This document shows, piece after piece, positions 1 to 14,599 of a DNA stretch of 64,000 nucleotides (within the stretch, counting starts at the first letter, position 1; every line of letters starts with the position of its first letter). The DNA lies in contig NC_092029.1 in assembly GCF_042242105.1 (NCBI RefSeq), positions 7,627,885 to 7,691,884 on the forward strand, given 5' to 3'. The notes under the pieces are model-generated. The model made no database searches and was not told where the DNA came from. It saw only the letters and a list, made by a program, of their open reading frames with translations. The position numbers and the translations under genes were made by a program. The DNA is from Pempheris klunzingeri. Its lineage: Eukaryota; Chordata; Actinopteri; Acropomatiformes; Pempheridae.

Positions 1-317
1 AGCTAGCATTCAGCACTACCTGTTAGATAAGAGGATTTCATAGACATCTCCTATACCAAACGTTTCATTAATAAAAATACACCTGAATTCTCTTTATGTA
101 CAACAGAAAAGAAACACCTGCATATTCAAGATTCATTTTAATATTATGTATAGATTTTCTGTATTAGAAATATCACTATTTTCTGAAATGAGGATCTTTG
201 AACTAATGTAATGATCATTTCACCCATAATCATTGAAGTACAATATTTACATATAATACAGAGCCATTTAATCTGAAACAATATTAAAATAAATGTTCAA
301 TAGATACAAAGGTTTTT
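1..317. other. AT-rich DNA beyond wdr20, no gene seen
   Basis: AT-rich sequence with no convincing exon on either strand. It may hold the distal end of the wdr20 3'UTR or intergenic DNA. The first plausible minus-strand polyadenylation signal is just inside the next interval. Confidence 0.5.
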
Positions 318-1283
318 TTTTTATTCTATTTATATTTCAACCTTGTCAAGGAGTCCTTACACACTCCAAAAATGTAAAGCCATTCTCCTCTAACAAACTA
401 TTAAGTGCAAACATTTTTTTTCCATATAAAAAACTATGATTGCAGCATCCAGCGTTGAGACAGAGGGCAATAACAAGCCATTCCCCCCCCCCCCCAAGTG
501 CTTCCAAAGCTGTCTTCAAAATATTCTGCTTGTGTTCCACCGTCATGAATTCAAAAATGGGAGAAACAGAAACGAGAATGAAAGAAAATCTGTGCAAATT
601 CACTATAAAGTGTGATACCTCTGATTAAAATATTTCTAAAGGAAGTAAAAAGCTCCGCTCTCTCTTGAACAGGTGTCGAGGACTGGGGCTGCACAAGGGA
701 TCGCCCAGGAAGTGACAAATGAAAAAGACTTGGCATTGGGGATATGCTGCTGCTCCAGAACAGTCCCTCATCTCATTCCCTTTAGCAGTGAATGCATTTG
801 AAGAAACAAAGTGTAGGAAAAATGTGAGAATTAAACCCATACAAAATGTTAGATTGAGGCATCACCACAATGCTTACAGCATTTCTAGTCTTTGAAGATC
901 TACAGGCACAAAGGATTGGGTACTAGAGTGTTATTTTCAGACTAGACACGACTTGTTATGACCATAGGTGGGACAATGAGCCAGTCAACCCCTCCCATAA
1001 ACCTCCTGGACGATTTAAAGCTTGCACTCTTACTTCCGGTAGCACCCTTTTTAACCCCCAGATAAGAGGGGGGTCAAGTTTCTAACCCTGGCTTGGCCAA
1101 CATCGTTTATCTAAACATGAGCAGTAGCACAAAGGGAGCTGGGTGGTTGTAGTGACGAGAATGAAGGTGACACTGGAGGTCGTGTGGTGTGTGACAGTGT
1201 GTGAAGAAGCGCTGCAGGGCCTTGGCCTTGGTCATCCCCGTCTCTGTTGCATGGAGCTGTCATTAGCAGCACCAGCACTGGGG
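318..1283 (-). other. wdr20: wdr20 3' untranslated region (predicted)
   Basis: This lies directly after the wdr20 stop codon (1286-1284, read on the minus strand). A possible AATAAA signal reads on the minus strand near 318-323 (TTTATT on the plus strand), so the 3'UTR may be about 1 kb. It contains a run of 13 C on the plus strand (483-495), which is a G run in the transcript. The short open frames here have no recognisable family. The 3' boundary is inferred from the signal only. Confidence 0.45.
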
Positions 1284-4200
1284 CTATACTACTGTTCCAC
1301 TGGGGGAGTTGGCTGGGTTGTTTTGAGATGATAGCAATCCCTGTGAAGAGACAGATAACACACATTGATAACAAACAACAGTGTTACTTGAATGTATTAA
1401 AAGAGGCAGAATAGTGAGGTTTGCTGTCGGACATTATGCGCTATTAACCATCTAAATGCTGAGGGTTTAGTATAAATCTTGGATGAAATAACCTTTGGCT
1501 GCACACACTGGCGTTAACAGCTTATGAATGGAGCGACAAAATGCCTGTGGTGGAGACAATGTGAGTTAAGAGGTGTCACATGACAGTATCCTCGAGAGGC
1601 CTGTCACTCACCACTTTCCCAGGCCTAGCCCATGTGCAAACGAAACCCTCCTGACAGGCTGTTACCAGACAGTCCTCAAGGAAGATTAACACAGTGAGTC
1701 TCTCGTGAGCGATCTTCTTGCACACCAGCGGCTCGAGCAGCGGCACGTCCTCCATGCGTGGGCACAGCGTGGTGCCCAGAGTCTTAGCCACTTCAGCTTT
1801 TGTTGTCCGCGACGAGCTCAGCTGGTTGAGCTTGTCACTGCTCTTGCTGCTGATGTGACCCATGCTGTGGTTTCGCTTGTGGTCCTTCTCGTGGCGCTCC
1901 TTGCGCGAGTCGTGTAACGACAGAGTTGCAAACTTGCTGACGCCAGTGGCAATGAAGGCGCTGTCGATGATGCTGTTTCCCTTGGTGCTGCTGCTGCTGT
2001 TGCTGCTGCTGCCTGTGTGACTGTTGGGGGTGCTGCCCCCTGTTGGGTTGGAGGAGTGTGGCAAGCTGTTGGACCGAGGCAGGGTGTTGGGGAGGGAGTT
2101 CGCTGGGTTGCCACTGGTGCTACTATTGCTCGCATTGTCTTTACCGTTGGTGCCACTGGGATTAGTAGCGGATACAGTAGTAGTTGTAGTAGTAGTAGAA
2201 GAAGTAGTAGTAGTAGTAGTAGTTTGTCCAGTGGCTGGAGGGCTTGTGGCACTCATAACGTTAGTGTGAGTCCTAGTGCGTGACAATGGGAGGTGAGGGA
2301 AGAGAATGTCCTCCGTTAGGTCCCACAGACACAGCTGGGTATCCTGACCCACTGAGCCAAATCTGTAGGTCACACTAACAGGCCTACTGTCTGTAGAGTT
2401 TCTCTTAGAAAGCCGAGAATGAGCACTATTAGCTCTGTCTCTGCCCGCGCCAAAGTGAATCTGCTCATGGAAGTCCTCATCACTGCCACTGAACTCAGCA
2501 GGGGGGTCACCGTCCTCCACACTAGTGGTGCAGTGGTCAAATGCCACCACACTCACCCATGACTTGTGGCCATGCCCCCGCGCAATCACCCTGCAGTCTG
2601 AAAATGACCACACTGTCACCAGGTCGTCCTCCCCACCTGCCACAATGTATCGTCCGTCTGGGCTCCAGCACACACACAGTAAGCCACCGAAGTAGCTCTT
2701 CATCGTTCCATGGAGCTCTGCAGCGTCGAAGCCAAATACCCGCAGGAAACCGTCCTGGCTCGCACAAGCCAGAAACTTGCCGTCTGGGGAGAAGGCAAAC
2801 TCGTTGAGCGCCCCTTCACCCACTGTCCAGCGCAGCAATGGGTTGCGAGCCGACTTGCTCTTGCAGGTGTGCACGGCATAGTTTTCACCCTGCTTAAGGA
2901 GCTGGTAGTGAGGCGCCGTGGTGCCACAGGTGTTTTCCACGTTGTACAAATACATGCTGCCACTGGAGTGAGCCACCAAAAACAGGCTCTCTGAACCAGG
3001 AACCCATCGTACACACGTTACTCGTGACTTGTCTATAAGTCTCTGGGGGGGACAGGGACAAAGAAACAGAGAATGAGAAAAAAACAAAGACAGTCAACAG
3101 CTAGTTATTACACTATCTTACTAATAGTGGGTGACAGAAACTAAATGATAGCATGATCATAGTTGTCTGATTGGAACCCACCTCTTCATTGAAGAGTTTG
3201 CTGGTTTCTTTCTTTATCGGGTCTATGAGCTGCACCTGGCCAGCTGAAAACCCCACCAGCAGGGAGACACTCTCTGCTGTAGCTGTGAGGGGGTTGAAGT
3301 CATGACACGTGGGCTGCGTTCCTTTATATATCCTCTTGTCAATGGGCTTACTAAGATCGGCAGCCTAGAACAATGAGAAATACACAAGTTAGTCGAAAAA
3401 AGCAGGTTTTGGCGTCAACCATTTCGACACTGCTTAGAAAAGACAAAAAAAAAGAACAAAAGAATATTGGTTCTCCTCCAAGGTGCCCTCCAATACTTCA
3501 TTCCACTGCTCTGCATTTATGTTTAGGCTATCTCACAGCTTTTCTCCAAAGATTTCCTGCATGAGGAGATTGACACATTATCCATTTATACTTCAGTCAC
3601 AGTAAAGTACATCAATGCTATTAATTACATTCAGTTCTCTCAAACACCACCAGGGGACAACTTATCCCAGAGCAGACTGCCAGAAATGGGGTCAATTAAA
3701 ATTCGAGGCTACAGAAACATTCTTTTAAAAAAAAAAAAAAAGCCTCCCCACACTTGCTGGGGACAAATATCTCAAGAGCACTGTTGGCTGCTATTTACTC
3801 TTTGTTGGTGTCTACAAAGAGCCAACCCAGTGTCCCTGGTGCATGATAGTAATGAATTGTGACACATGGAAAGTCATTATCCAAAAATAGAGAGGAAGCC
3901 AAGCCCAGCCAGACAATATAGGTTAACTGTTTAGTTTGTCTTCCAACAGGTGGTTGACAACACAGCTCAATTTAATCTGTGACACAGAGAAGTTTTAATG
4001 AAATTAAAAATGTGGTGTTTTTTAAGTCTATTTTCCCCTAACATGCAACACATGTTTCAATCCTGTGAGATTAAATAGAACGACTGTAGTCATTGTCTCA
4101 TGTCCTTACTTTATTTTACACACAGACTGACCATATCTATCACTGAAAATAGTCTGTTTCATTATTGTAGGAGACAGGGCAAGACAATTAGCTAAACCTG

Positions 4201-7200
4201 AAAATGGTCTAAAAGGTAGGTAACAATTTAGGCCTGATGGACGGAGCTTCTAACATGGAATGTATCTGCACCGTTTCCGTGAAAATCTGATATTTGTGAC
4301 GGCTTTATGCTGTATCGCTGCAACTCTCTTGTGGTCTATTTTCATGCATTACAGGAGGCAGAGAGAAAGCTCGGGGGATGGAACTATAAGGCTGTCAGTA
4401 TTATCAAAGTGAGTCAGCTCTATAACAGATATGGATCCATGCCAGACTTTTTCATTTCAAGTGCAACAGTGATGCTAAGCTTGCCCTAATGGCTACCAAA
4501 ATATTTTACACAATCTTCAGGCTGAGAGAAGAAAAATAAAACCACTCCATAACAGTGTCCTAAACACAAGCGAGAGATACTTCAAAGGTTAATCTGAGGA
4601 GTGAGGGGTATAAACAGCCCAAGACTTGATCGGTCTAGATCTTGCTCTCTCTGTCTACTTCAGTTAGAAATGAATGGCATAGTGCCAGGCAGGTTCGGCT
4701 GTGCTGAATGAAAATCCACAAACAGAAATTACATCAAACACAAGCTGAGCCTAGACTTCTGCTGGGATGTACGACGGAAAAGTTTTGAAGGTCATTTTGG
4801 TGGGGAAAGTGATTTTCTAACATCAGAATTAGAGGCAAGGGCACCGATAACATAAATATAAGAAGACAGGGCCTGAATAAATAGATAGATAAGCAGTTAC
4901 GGCTCGACGGTAACTGTGGTCATGCGCTCATTACCATTCTGGTGAAAGTTATAAGAGTGCGTATGGTGTGTGATATTGAATATAAACACAATAATCATTG
5001 TTTAGTTATCATCAATGACGTCTTCCAACCTTTGTTCAAGGGCTTCTGGAGAGACAAAACTTTTCAGCTGCTTGTGACTTTAAGACCATGTCTTCACCTT
5101 ATGTTCCACCCATTGTTCAGCTATTTTGTTAAATGAATACATCAAGGAACAATATGAAATGTCTTCACTGGTCAGCACTCAGCCAGCTTCTCCGTAGCAG
5201 CATCACTGAGTGCTTTCGAGCAACCAACTCAGCAAACGACCATCACTGATGTCACCGATGAACATAGAAACGCCTTGAAAAACATAACGGTGACTAACAG
5301 TGGGAATAATGATGGAAATAGTGACTCTGCCTTCAGTTGCTTCTTCTCTAATGGGGCAGTAGTATAAACTAGAGAGTGACATAAACAGTTGATTAGCTGA
5401 GGGACAAGTGGCGGATAAATGGGTAATGTAGACAGCTTGTCCAATAATCTCAATCAACAATAAGGCAGCACGACTTCTAATACTTCCATAGTCCTCTGAC
5501 TATGGAACACCACCAACAGAAAACAGTCTCCCTGTTTTCAGACCCACTCTCATTTGTCTGCAGGGAAGCCTCACACGTAACACACCACGCCAATTCATTA
5601 TCTGACTTCAAGTCTAACTGTCACATGGACATTTTTCTTCAATTCAACAGACTAATTTGATATATCATAAGGGATGAAGGGTGAAAGTAGATGCCGTCAC
5701 AGTGAGTTACTTAAATCAAGAGCTGCAGGGAAGAGACGCTCATTATAATTTGGAGGAAATCTCTGAAACATCAGCAAACACCAAGGTAAACAACACCTTT
5801 TTTTTTTCTATTCTGCTGTGCTATTTCTGTTGTGTGGAAAAACAATTGTGCCTTGCCTGCATTCCAAGAGTGTGATTGAGGTTGTAAAGAGTACGCAGGT
5901 AGATGCAGATATCTAAAAGGGTCAAAGGGATGCAAGCGTATCAGACTTTCACTGTTGCAACCCAAAGTAGGCAATTAACCGATGATCTCAGGCTTCAATC
6001 CGGCCATCACTGTCAGGAATGTAGGTTGTTTACATCAACTTCCAAGTTATGTGGCTCAATCTATTTTTCTGTTTTATAAACAGGTGCTGGTTGTTTTTCA
6101 GGGAAGCTAATTTTAAAGTTCTTTTTAAATAGTAAAAAAAACAACATATTTTCTTTCACTTGCTAGACTGACTGTTGTATTATATGAAATAATTGTCCTT
6201 AAAATTAATTAGTAAACACACTTAAGTCACGATCAGGCTACTTTCTGTATTAAAAACACTGCAATAACATCAACACTGCTTTTAAAAGCTGAAATCAGCC
6301 GTGATACACTGGTGCATACTTTTGCATATTCCACAGTCAAATATCAATATCATAATGTCCGTGTTTGAGTTGTGTCCACAGAAAAATAAAACTGAATAAA
6401 TGCTACTTCCTCTTATGAATTCCACTATGTTGTGAAATTGTGAGAGCCCAGTGAGAGCACCAGAACTGGAGAAATAGCAGCAGAGTTCGTACAGGGAGTC
6501 TGGGCTCCTTTAGATTTTATATACTGTGGATGCTCCAGGGGACAACCACATCATCAGCATGATCACCACTGTCACAGTCACCATCCCTGCTGAACAAGAC
6601 CAAACGTGACTTGCTGTAATGACATCATCACTGTGTGCAACCAAACAGTGGATCACACTGCATCACGTCCAAATCCTGACAGTACACTGCACACATCACC
6701 ACATCACGAACAACAAAACACGCCTCACTATCCCTCCCATAGCTTACAAAGTGCACGCCAAGTTCTGTAATAGCAACTCAGCAGAGTTGAACCTGCTGGT
6801 GAGCACTGTTGACAACTTTCCACCCACATACAGCTTCATCATGTGAAGAGCGAGGATAAACAAACACAATCTAAGACGTGCCGTTTCTCGTGTTAACTAG
6901 TCCACTGAAAAATTTCACGTCACTGGCCGAGAACTTAAACAACTGGCGCGCTCAGAAAGTGCACACAAGTCTCATCGAGGCAAAACAACTACTGTGGCGA
7001 TGTTAGCTAAGTATGCTAATTAGCTCCTAACTTAGCTAGGTCTGCTACATGGCCTTGTCTTGACAATCTGCGCACTTCAATGACAGACGCTGAGAGAGTT
7101 GACAACCAGGTTGCGACACGTTTGGAGCAGCCAAATCAATGGGCTGCCCCCGGACAGCGCGGGCTTCATCGCTGCAGTCAATATTGTTTACCTTTCTCAC

Positions 7201-7440
7201 GCCTTTGTAGATATAAAAGTACAGTTCCCGGCCCACATTGAAACAGATCCTGTCGCCGTTGCCGGACTGGTCGTTTACATTGACGAAGGAGACCTTGACG
7301 GGATTGGAGCCCTGCGAGTTGAAAGGCACCCTGTTCGGGCGGCTGTATTCGGAGTGAGTGAGGAGTTTGTAGACGCCTTCTCGTGTGGTGAATTGAGTTT
7401 TAATTTCGTTCATCTCCTTCCCTCCTCCCTCCGCCGCCAT
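1284..7440 (-). CDS. wdr20: WD repeat-containing protein 20 (Wdr20)
   Basis: Four coding exons on the minus strand, 7440-7192, 3364-3182, 3042-1612 and 1340-1284, join in phase 0 throughout to give 639 aa. The protein closely matches vertebrate WDR20 as I recall it, and ends GLLSSQNNPANSPSGTVV. WDR20 is a WD40 protein that, with UAF1 (WDR48), activates the deubiquitinases USP12 and USP46. WD-type blades are visible at residues 219-247 (FSPDGKFLACASQDGFLRVF), 262-289 (CWSPDGRYIVAGGEDDLVTV), 374-386 (GSVGQDTQLCLWD) and the C-terminal TVLIFLEDCLVTACQEGF. A Thr/Ser-rich stretch (about 417-433) and a Ser-rich stretch (487-499) make it longer than the 569-aa human form. The start lies in GGCGGC-rich DNA at AAGATGGCGGC. 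Fish carry wdr20a and wdr20b; I cannot tell which this is. Confidence 0.93.
1341..1611 (-). other. wdr20: wdr20 intron 3, possibly retained
   Basis: The donor is GTG|GTGAGT (1611 side) and the acceptor is CTTCACAG (1341 side). If unspliced, the frame continues as VSDRPLEDTVM and stops at 1576. No AATAAA is visible on the minus strand here, so a retained form would use the downstream 3' end. Confidence 0.6.
2177..2224 (-). repeat. wdr20: Trinucleotide repeat coding Thr/Ser in wdr20
   Basis: A run of mostly AGT/GTA units on the plus strand, read on the minus strand as ACT/ACA-type codons, encodes a poly-Thr tract broken by two Ser. It lies in the region between WD blades that is already variable in the family. 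A second triplet run (CTG-type, about 1986-2012) encodes Ser. Both are likely length-polymorphic. Confidence 0.8.
3365..7191 (-). other. wdr20: wdr20 intron 1
   Basis: A 3.8 kb intron between the first exon, ending VRK|GTAAAC, and the second, with acceptor TTCTAG. I saw no additional exon, RNA gene or recognisable transposon. It contains only short A runs (for example near 3726-3740) and AT-rich sequence. Confidence 0.75.
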
Positions 7441-7510
7441 CTTGGAAATTGGCGTTCATCCTTGTCCGGGCCCCGGATGTTACTGACAGCGCATGCGCCG
7501 GACCATTGAA
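7429..7510 (-). promoter_or_regulatory. wdr20: wdr20 core promoter with NRF1 and YY1 motifs
   Basis: Upstream of the wdr20 start is a GC-richer patch. It has a perfect NRF1 palindrome GCGCATGCGC at 7489-7498, a CCAAT motif on the minus strand near 7447-7452, and AAGATGGCGGC across the start codon (7434-7444), which matches the YY1 consensus often found at housekeeping promoters. There is no TATA box. This suggests constitutive transcription, unlike the heat-inducible hsp90 promoter facing the other way. Confidence 0.65.
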
Positions 7511-8218
7511 GTACAGCAGCCATGCGTAGAGAGAAGTGTGAAGTCACATGACATCAAACTAGAAAAAAATAAACAAGAAATATATCAAACATCACACGCA
7601 CAGATTGATAACGAATCATGAATACACCTAACAGACATATTGTACGTATTGTATGTAATGTAATCATGTAATAAAATTCAGAATATCTATTAGAATATTG
7701 GATATTACCACGGACACATTTAAATTAAAGGGCAAATCAAATTGCAGAAGGAAATATAAAAAAACAAATCTCCTATAATTATAAGCCAAGCAACATTTTT
7801 AAAATATGTTTAGGTTTACTGAAATGTTGTATTTATCCTCTGTCCTTTGCATGGGCAGAATACAGGAAAACACATATAGATTATACCTAAAAATAAATTT
7901 CATATGGACACAACGTTCTCGTAGACAGCACCCATAATGAACCTTGTGGACTTTTGCTGTAATCAAAATATTGAAATAAGGATATCCAATCATGGACATC
8001 CCAAGTTATACACCTCCACCATCCTAGTCTACATGTACCACTGTTCCACAGAAGCATGGACACACCATTTTATTCTAGAAAACCATGTAAACAATGAGGA
8101 ATCTGGCTCTCTGCTTCAGAAATATCATCTGACAGTGATTGCGACAGTTCTCCATATTTGTCACAGCTTCTAGCAGCGTCTGCTGTTCACTGGAAACATC
8201 TCGATTACATAACAGCTC

Positions 8219-8238
8219 TGTAGCATTGCAATGCTACA
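8219..8238. repeat. 20-bp perfect palindrome
   Basis: TGTAGCATTGCAATGCTACA equals its own reverse complement; the symmetry stops at the next base on each side. The centre ATTGCAAT resembles a C/EBP-like half-site pair. Function unknown. Confidence 0.7.
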
Positions 8239-8984
8239 CACTGCCATCCTCTGGTCAGCTGATGTGACTAACACCCACACTGGACCAGAGAATTCTAGCC
8301 TTCGATCTTATCCAAGGTTGTATTTACTATAATCCCACATTTGAAAACCTCTGCGTGTGAGTCATTTGTGGTAAATTGCAAGTGTTATGCAGGATGAAAC
8401 TACGTTACACTTTTTTCCTCTCTCTTGGGGTTCTGACACCTCTCATTAAACTACTGTTTTGTAAATTTGGAAATCATGATTATGTGTAATTTCCCTGGGC
8501 TCCCTACCAAGCCATGTTCCAGTGTGCACTCATAGTGCATCTTAACAACAGTATTACAAAACTGTCATCTTTCCTTCAACTAAGACATACAGCTAAAATA
8601 TCCACCTCGCAAATCATGAAACCTAAAGACATTCATTACTGTAGCGCTGAGGACATTTTACAGTCAATTTTAATCATTTTAATTAGCCACATGGCATACA
8701 TGTTAAAGCACAAGGGCAGCACCTACACTGTTGAACTTTTGTATCCCAAATACCCTTACAGTTTCTAAACATGGCCTGATAATTATCCCAAAAATGAAAA
8801 TTTTGTAATTGTTTGCATCTCCATGTTGAGACAGCTGATGCTGTCTGCAAAGTCCATCTGGTGCGAAAAGCCAAAAGATGCAGCTGAGAGCTCTGGAATA
8901 TGTCCAGTTGGTGCGTCTCTTTTTTTTCAAAACTGCTAGTATAAAGTTTCTTATCAATCTTAATTGTGTTTTAATAATAAAAAA

Positions 8985-9035
8985 AAAGATAAGATATTCC
9001 TTTATTTGTCCCACAGTGGAGAGATTTTAAGAAAA
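8985..9035. repeat. Fragment of a dispersed teleost repeat (possible)
   Basis: The wording AAGATATTCC..TTTATTTGTCCCACAGTGG closely resembles the end of retroposons that recur in many fish genomes (attccTTTATTxGTCCCACAxxGG). Only this short tail is recognisable. Family assignment is from memory and uncertain. Confidence 0.4.
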
Positions 9036-9465
9036 GAATCTCAGGAACAAATTCTTTCAAGGTGTATCTCAGCTTCTCTGAGATATGCTGCACATGAGTT
9101 GTAATGCTCTGCGCAACTGTTTCAAACATGTCAAACCTTTGAGATTCAACCCAATCTTGTGTGCCAAAAAAAGAAATGGGCCTGCAGTCCATAGGAAGCC
9201 TATGGCATGTGTGCGTCCAATGAGGCTCCACAATAGCAGCTGATGGCAAAGGCGCTGCACAGCTGTGACGCTTACAGGGGGGTATGGTGCCTGATAGCCA
9301 GACAAGCTATCAGGAAAGCTCTCAATGTGAGTGACAGGCACTTCTTGTGACTCTGCAGCCCTATAAGGGCACATAAACTTTAGGGCTCTGGTGTCCCACT
9401 CACTACCCCCCTTCTGGGCCCTTCCTTAACACCCCCTCCCTCCCTCTTAGTGTAGTCAACGTATC

Positions 9466-9497
9466 TTCTGGAAGCTTCTGAATGGGAGCTTCGAGAA
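9466..9497 (+). promoter_or_regulatory. hsp90aa1.1: Heat-shock elements of hsp90aa1.1
   Basis: Two clusters of perfect 5-bp HSF1 units. TTC (9466), GAA (9471) and TTC (9476) have exact 5-bp spacing, and TTC (9490) with GAA (9495) follow. The pair of clusters lies only 14-45 bp upstream of the TATA box, the usual position in heat-inducible genes. HSF1 trimers bind three alternating units. Confidence 0.85.
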
Positions 9498-9510
9498 ACC
9501 ACCCCTTAAG

Positions 9511-9517
9511 TATAAAA
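9511..9517 (+). promoter_or_regulatory. hsp90aa1.1: TATA box of hsp90aa1.1
   Basis: TATAAAA sits just downstream of the heat-shock elements. Transcription would be expected about 30 bp further on, near 9541. Confidence 0.8.
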
Positions 9518-9540
9518 AGACACCGGCATCTCACGGGGTC

Positions 9541-9695
9541 TGCATAGTCAAAAGATACTCAACTCACCAAGAGACTTAGTGCCCACAGGAGCAGCAGCGG
9601 AGTGCACACCAGGAGCTCTTCAACAAGAGAAGACAAGCTCAGTGATACGTTTGACGGCAATCAAGAAGTGACAGCAGAAAAAGAATATATTCAAG
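9541..9695 (+). other. hsp90aa1.1: hsp90aa1.1 non-coding exon 1 (5'UTR)
   Basis: This runs from the expected start about 30 bp after the TATA box to a good donor, TTCAAG|GTAAGG at 9696. It contains no ATG. The next exon begins exactly at the start codon, so the whole 5'UTR is in this exon, as in other vertebrate HSP90 genes. Its 5' edge is estimated. Confidence 0.7.
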
Positions 9696-10564
9696 GTAAG
9701 GCTGGAAAACCTACATTTGAATACATCTGTTGTTACTTTGCAATTTTAAAATTAAAAGCATTTTGATGTTTAAAGGACAGAAGTGAAGAACAGTTGCTAT
9801 GAATATGAGTAAAAGCATACTTAATCTACCAGTTATTTGTAATGTGGCAGAATAGCTTTTTTAACATTACTATCTAAGTGAGACTGGAACATGCAAGGAG
9901 CACATGGCAAGCAGGGTGACCCTGAGTATGAGAGCAATGGCGGTTGAGCAGGAAGACCAGTTGGCAAAAGAGTAGATACAGCAGTTTCACATGTTGGTGC
10001 TTAAAAGTATCACAAAACACTACAGTAGTAGGGGAAGTGTTTCAGTGCAATGGAATCACAATGTTTCTATGGCCAATTTCAATGTTTATGAATGTCCATA
10101 CACAAGAAACTGAAATTTTTTTACTATAAGGCAGATTCTTTTTTTGTTCAACACTAAATCCAAATGAAACCACTTGTGAAAAAAACATAATAGATCATTA
10201 CTGCTCTAAAGCTAAAAAAAACAAACAGATTTATTCTCTAACTGCTGTTCCTTGCTTCAACTTAAAGATGTTGAATGACACATGCTAAAGCTTTGGGGGG
10301 GTTGGGGAAAGCATCATAACTCCACCCATTTTCCCAAATGGCAAGTCTGTGATTGACAGGAGGAACATGTGTTCATCCACTATCAGCAATGGCTACCTCC
10401 CTCAGCCATGCGGCTGCCTTTAACAAGGGGGAGAAAGAGACTTCAAATGTAACAGCAGGAAATGATTTCCAAGATATGTAACATATACAGCAACATTTGG
10501 GTTAATTTATCATTCTTATTCATATATCTATTATCAAACTTAATATAATATGTGTTTCTTTTAG
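9696..10564 (+). other. hsp90aa1.1: hsp90aa1.1 intron 1
   Basis: An 869-bp intron ending TTCTTTTAG directly before the ATG. No further heat-shock element or gene stands out inside it. Confidence 0.75.
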
Positions 10565-13797
<3,233 letters not shown>

Positions 13798-14110
13798 AAC
13801 ACGCCATAGACGCTCTCCTGCTTTCTTAGTTTTTATTTTTATAAGTTACACAGTGTCTTCGAATAGACAGTTCATTCTAACACAACTCTCATGTCTTCAA
13901 CAGCATTAACTATTCAGTACAAGTTAATTAAAGGGATTAATTTAGGCCACAATGTGGCTTAGTCTACATTGTATCAGCTGCTTATATACAACTACTGACA
14001 ACCATTAAGAGTAATGTAGTCACAGGGAATTTGACTTGTGTCTCTTTTTGTAACTGTTACATTTTTTATGAAATGCATTGAAATTTGTAATAAAATTTAT
14101 TTAGAAATAA
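13798..14110 (+). terminator. hsp90aa1.1: hsp90aa1.1 3'UTR and polyA signal
   Basis: AATAAA at 14089-14094 lies about 290 bp after the TAA stop in AT-rich sequence. Cleavage is expected shortly after, so the next gene's CCAAT box begins only about 280 bp downstream. Confidence 0.75.
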
Positions 14111-14243
14111 GACCAGCAATCTTGCCTAATATTGAGTCCATTGCATTCTGATCTTTATCACATTGTTTGTCTCCTATAAACTGATTATCAGGGTTATTCT
14201 TGATATGGATCAAACACCTTTACTCGGTGTTCTGGAATTTTCA

Positions 14244-14398
14244 GTGAGCACGGCACGGCACGGCTCATTGTAGTACACATTCCTGCACGCCTCTCTAGCC
14301 CGGCTCGGCCTCCCCTCTCATTGTCCCGCCTCCTCCGACCGAGAATGGACAGGGAGGCGTGTGCCCACAATGATTGACGGCTCACTGGGGCCAATCAG
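14244..14398. promoter_or_regulatory. hsp90aa1.2: GC-rich proximal promoter of hsp90aa1.2
   Basis: A CpG-rich stretch with short GCACG tandem repeats (about 14247-14262) and a CCAAT box (GGCCAATCAG, CCAAT at 14391-14395). It sits between the upstream gene's polyA site and the heat-shock element cluster. No coding exon is recognised here. Confidence 0.5.
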
Positions 14399-14422
14399 CG
14401 GCCACCACCGAACTGTGGCGAG

Positions 14423-14466
14423 GAAGATTCCAGATGGTTCTGGAAGCTCAGGTCGGGATTCTCGAA
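14423..14466 (+). promoter_or_regulatory. hsp90aa1.2: Five-unit heat-shock element of hsp90aa1.2
   Basis: Contiguous units at exact 5-bp spacing, GAA (14423), TTC (14428), GAT (14433, one mismatch), TTC (14438) and GAA (14443), are followed by a separate TTC..GAA pair (14459, 14464). This is a stronger continuous array than that of the upstream copy. The nearest TATA-like sequence is the weak CTTAAAT near 14482. Confidence 0.85.
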
Positions 14467-14511
14467 CGCTCGTAGAAGATACTTAAATGCAGTTCAGTCG
14501 CCCTGTAACCT

Positions 14512-14599
14512 CTGAATAAGTCACCAGTGCTGCTGCCGGCGACTCAGAAACGACCTCCACACGCCTCACACAGGAGTTTTCAGGACACTGAGGACCAAG
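14512..14599 (+). other. hsp90aa1.2: hsp90aa1.2 non-coding exon 1 (5'UTR)
   Basis: The exon ends at donor GACCAAG|GTAAAT (14600). The 5' edge is estimated from the TATA-like sequence near 14482. Coding begins exactly at the next exon, as in the upstream copy. Confidence 0.6.

Larger units (their letters stand above)
7511..9465. other. wdr20-hsp90aa1.1 divergent intergenic region
   Basis: About 2 kb, AT-rich, with no protein-coding exon recognised. It holds a 20-bp perfect palindrome at 8219-8238 and a fragment resembling a dispersed fish repeat around 8985-9035. The head-to-head arrangement of wdr20 and hsp90aa1 also exists in human. Confidence 0.6.

Noticed and set aside
1818..2252. 144-aa minus-strand frame rich in Leu
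   Set aside because: It is a shifted reading of the wdr20 triplet repeats; the true frame there is the Thr/Ser-rich part of Wdr20.
9011..9374. Two ~100-aa minus-strand frames upstream of hsp90aa1.1
   Set aside because: No family resemblance, and one includes the repeat-like tail at 8985-9035.
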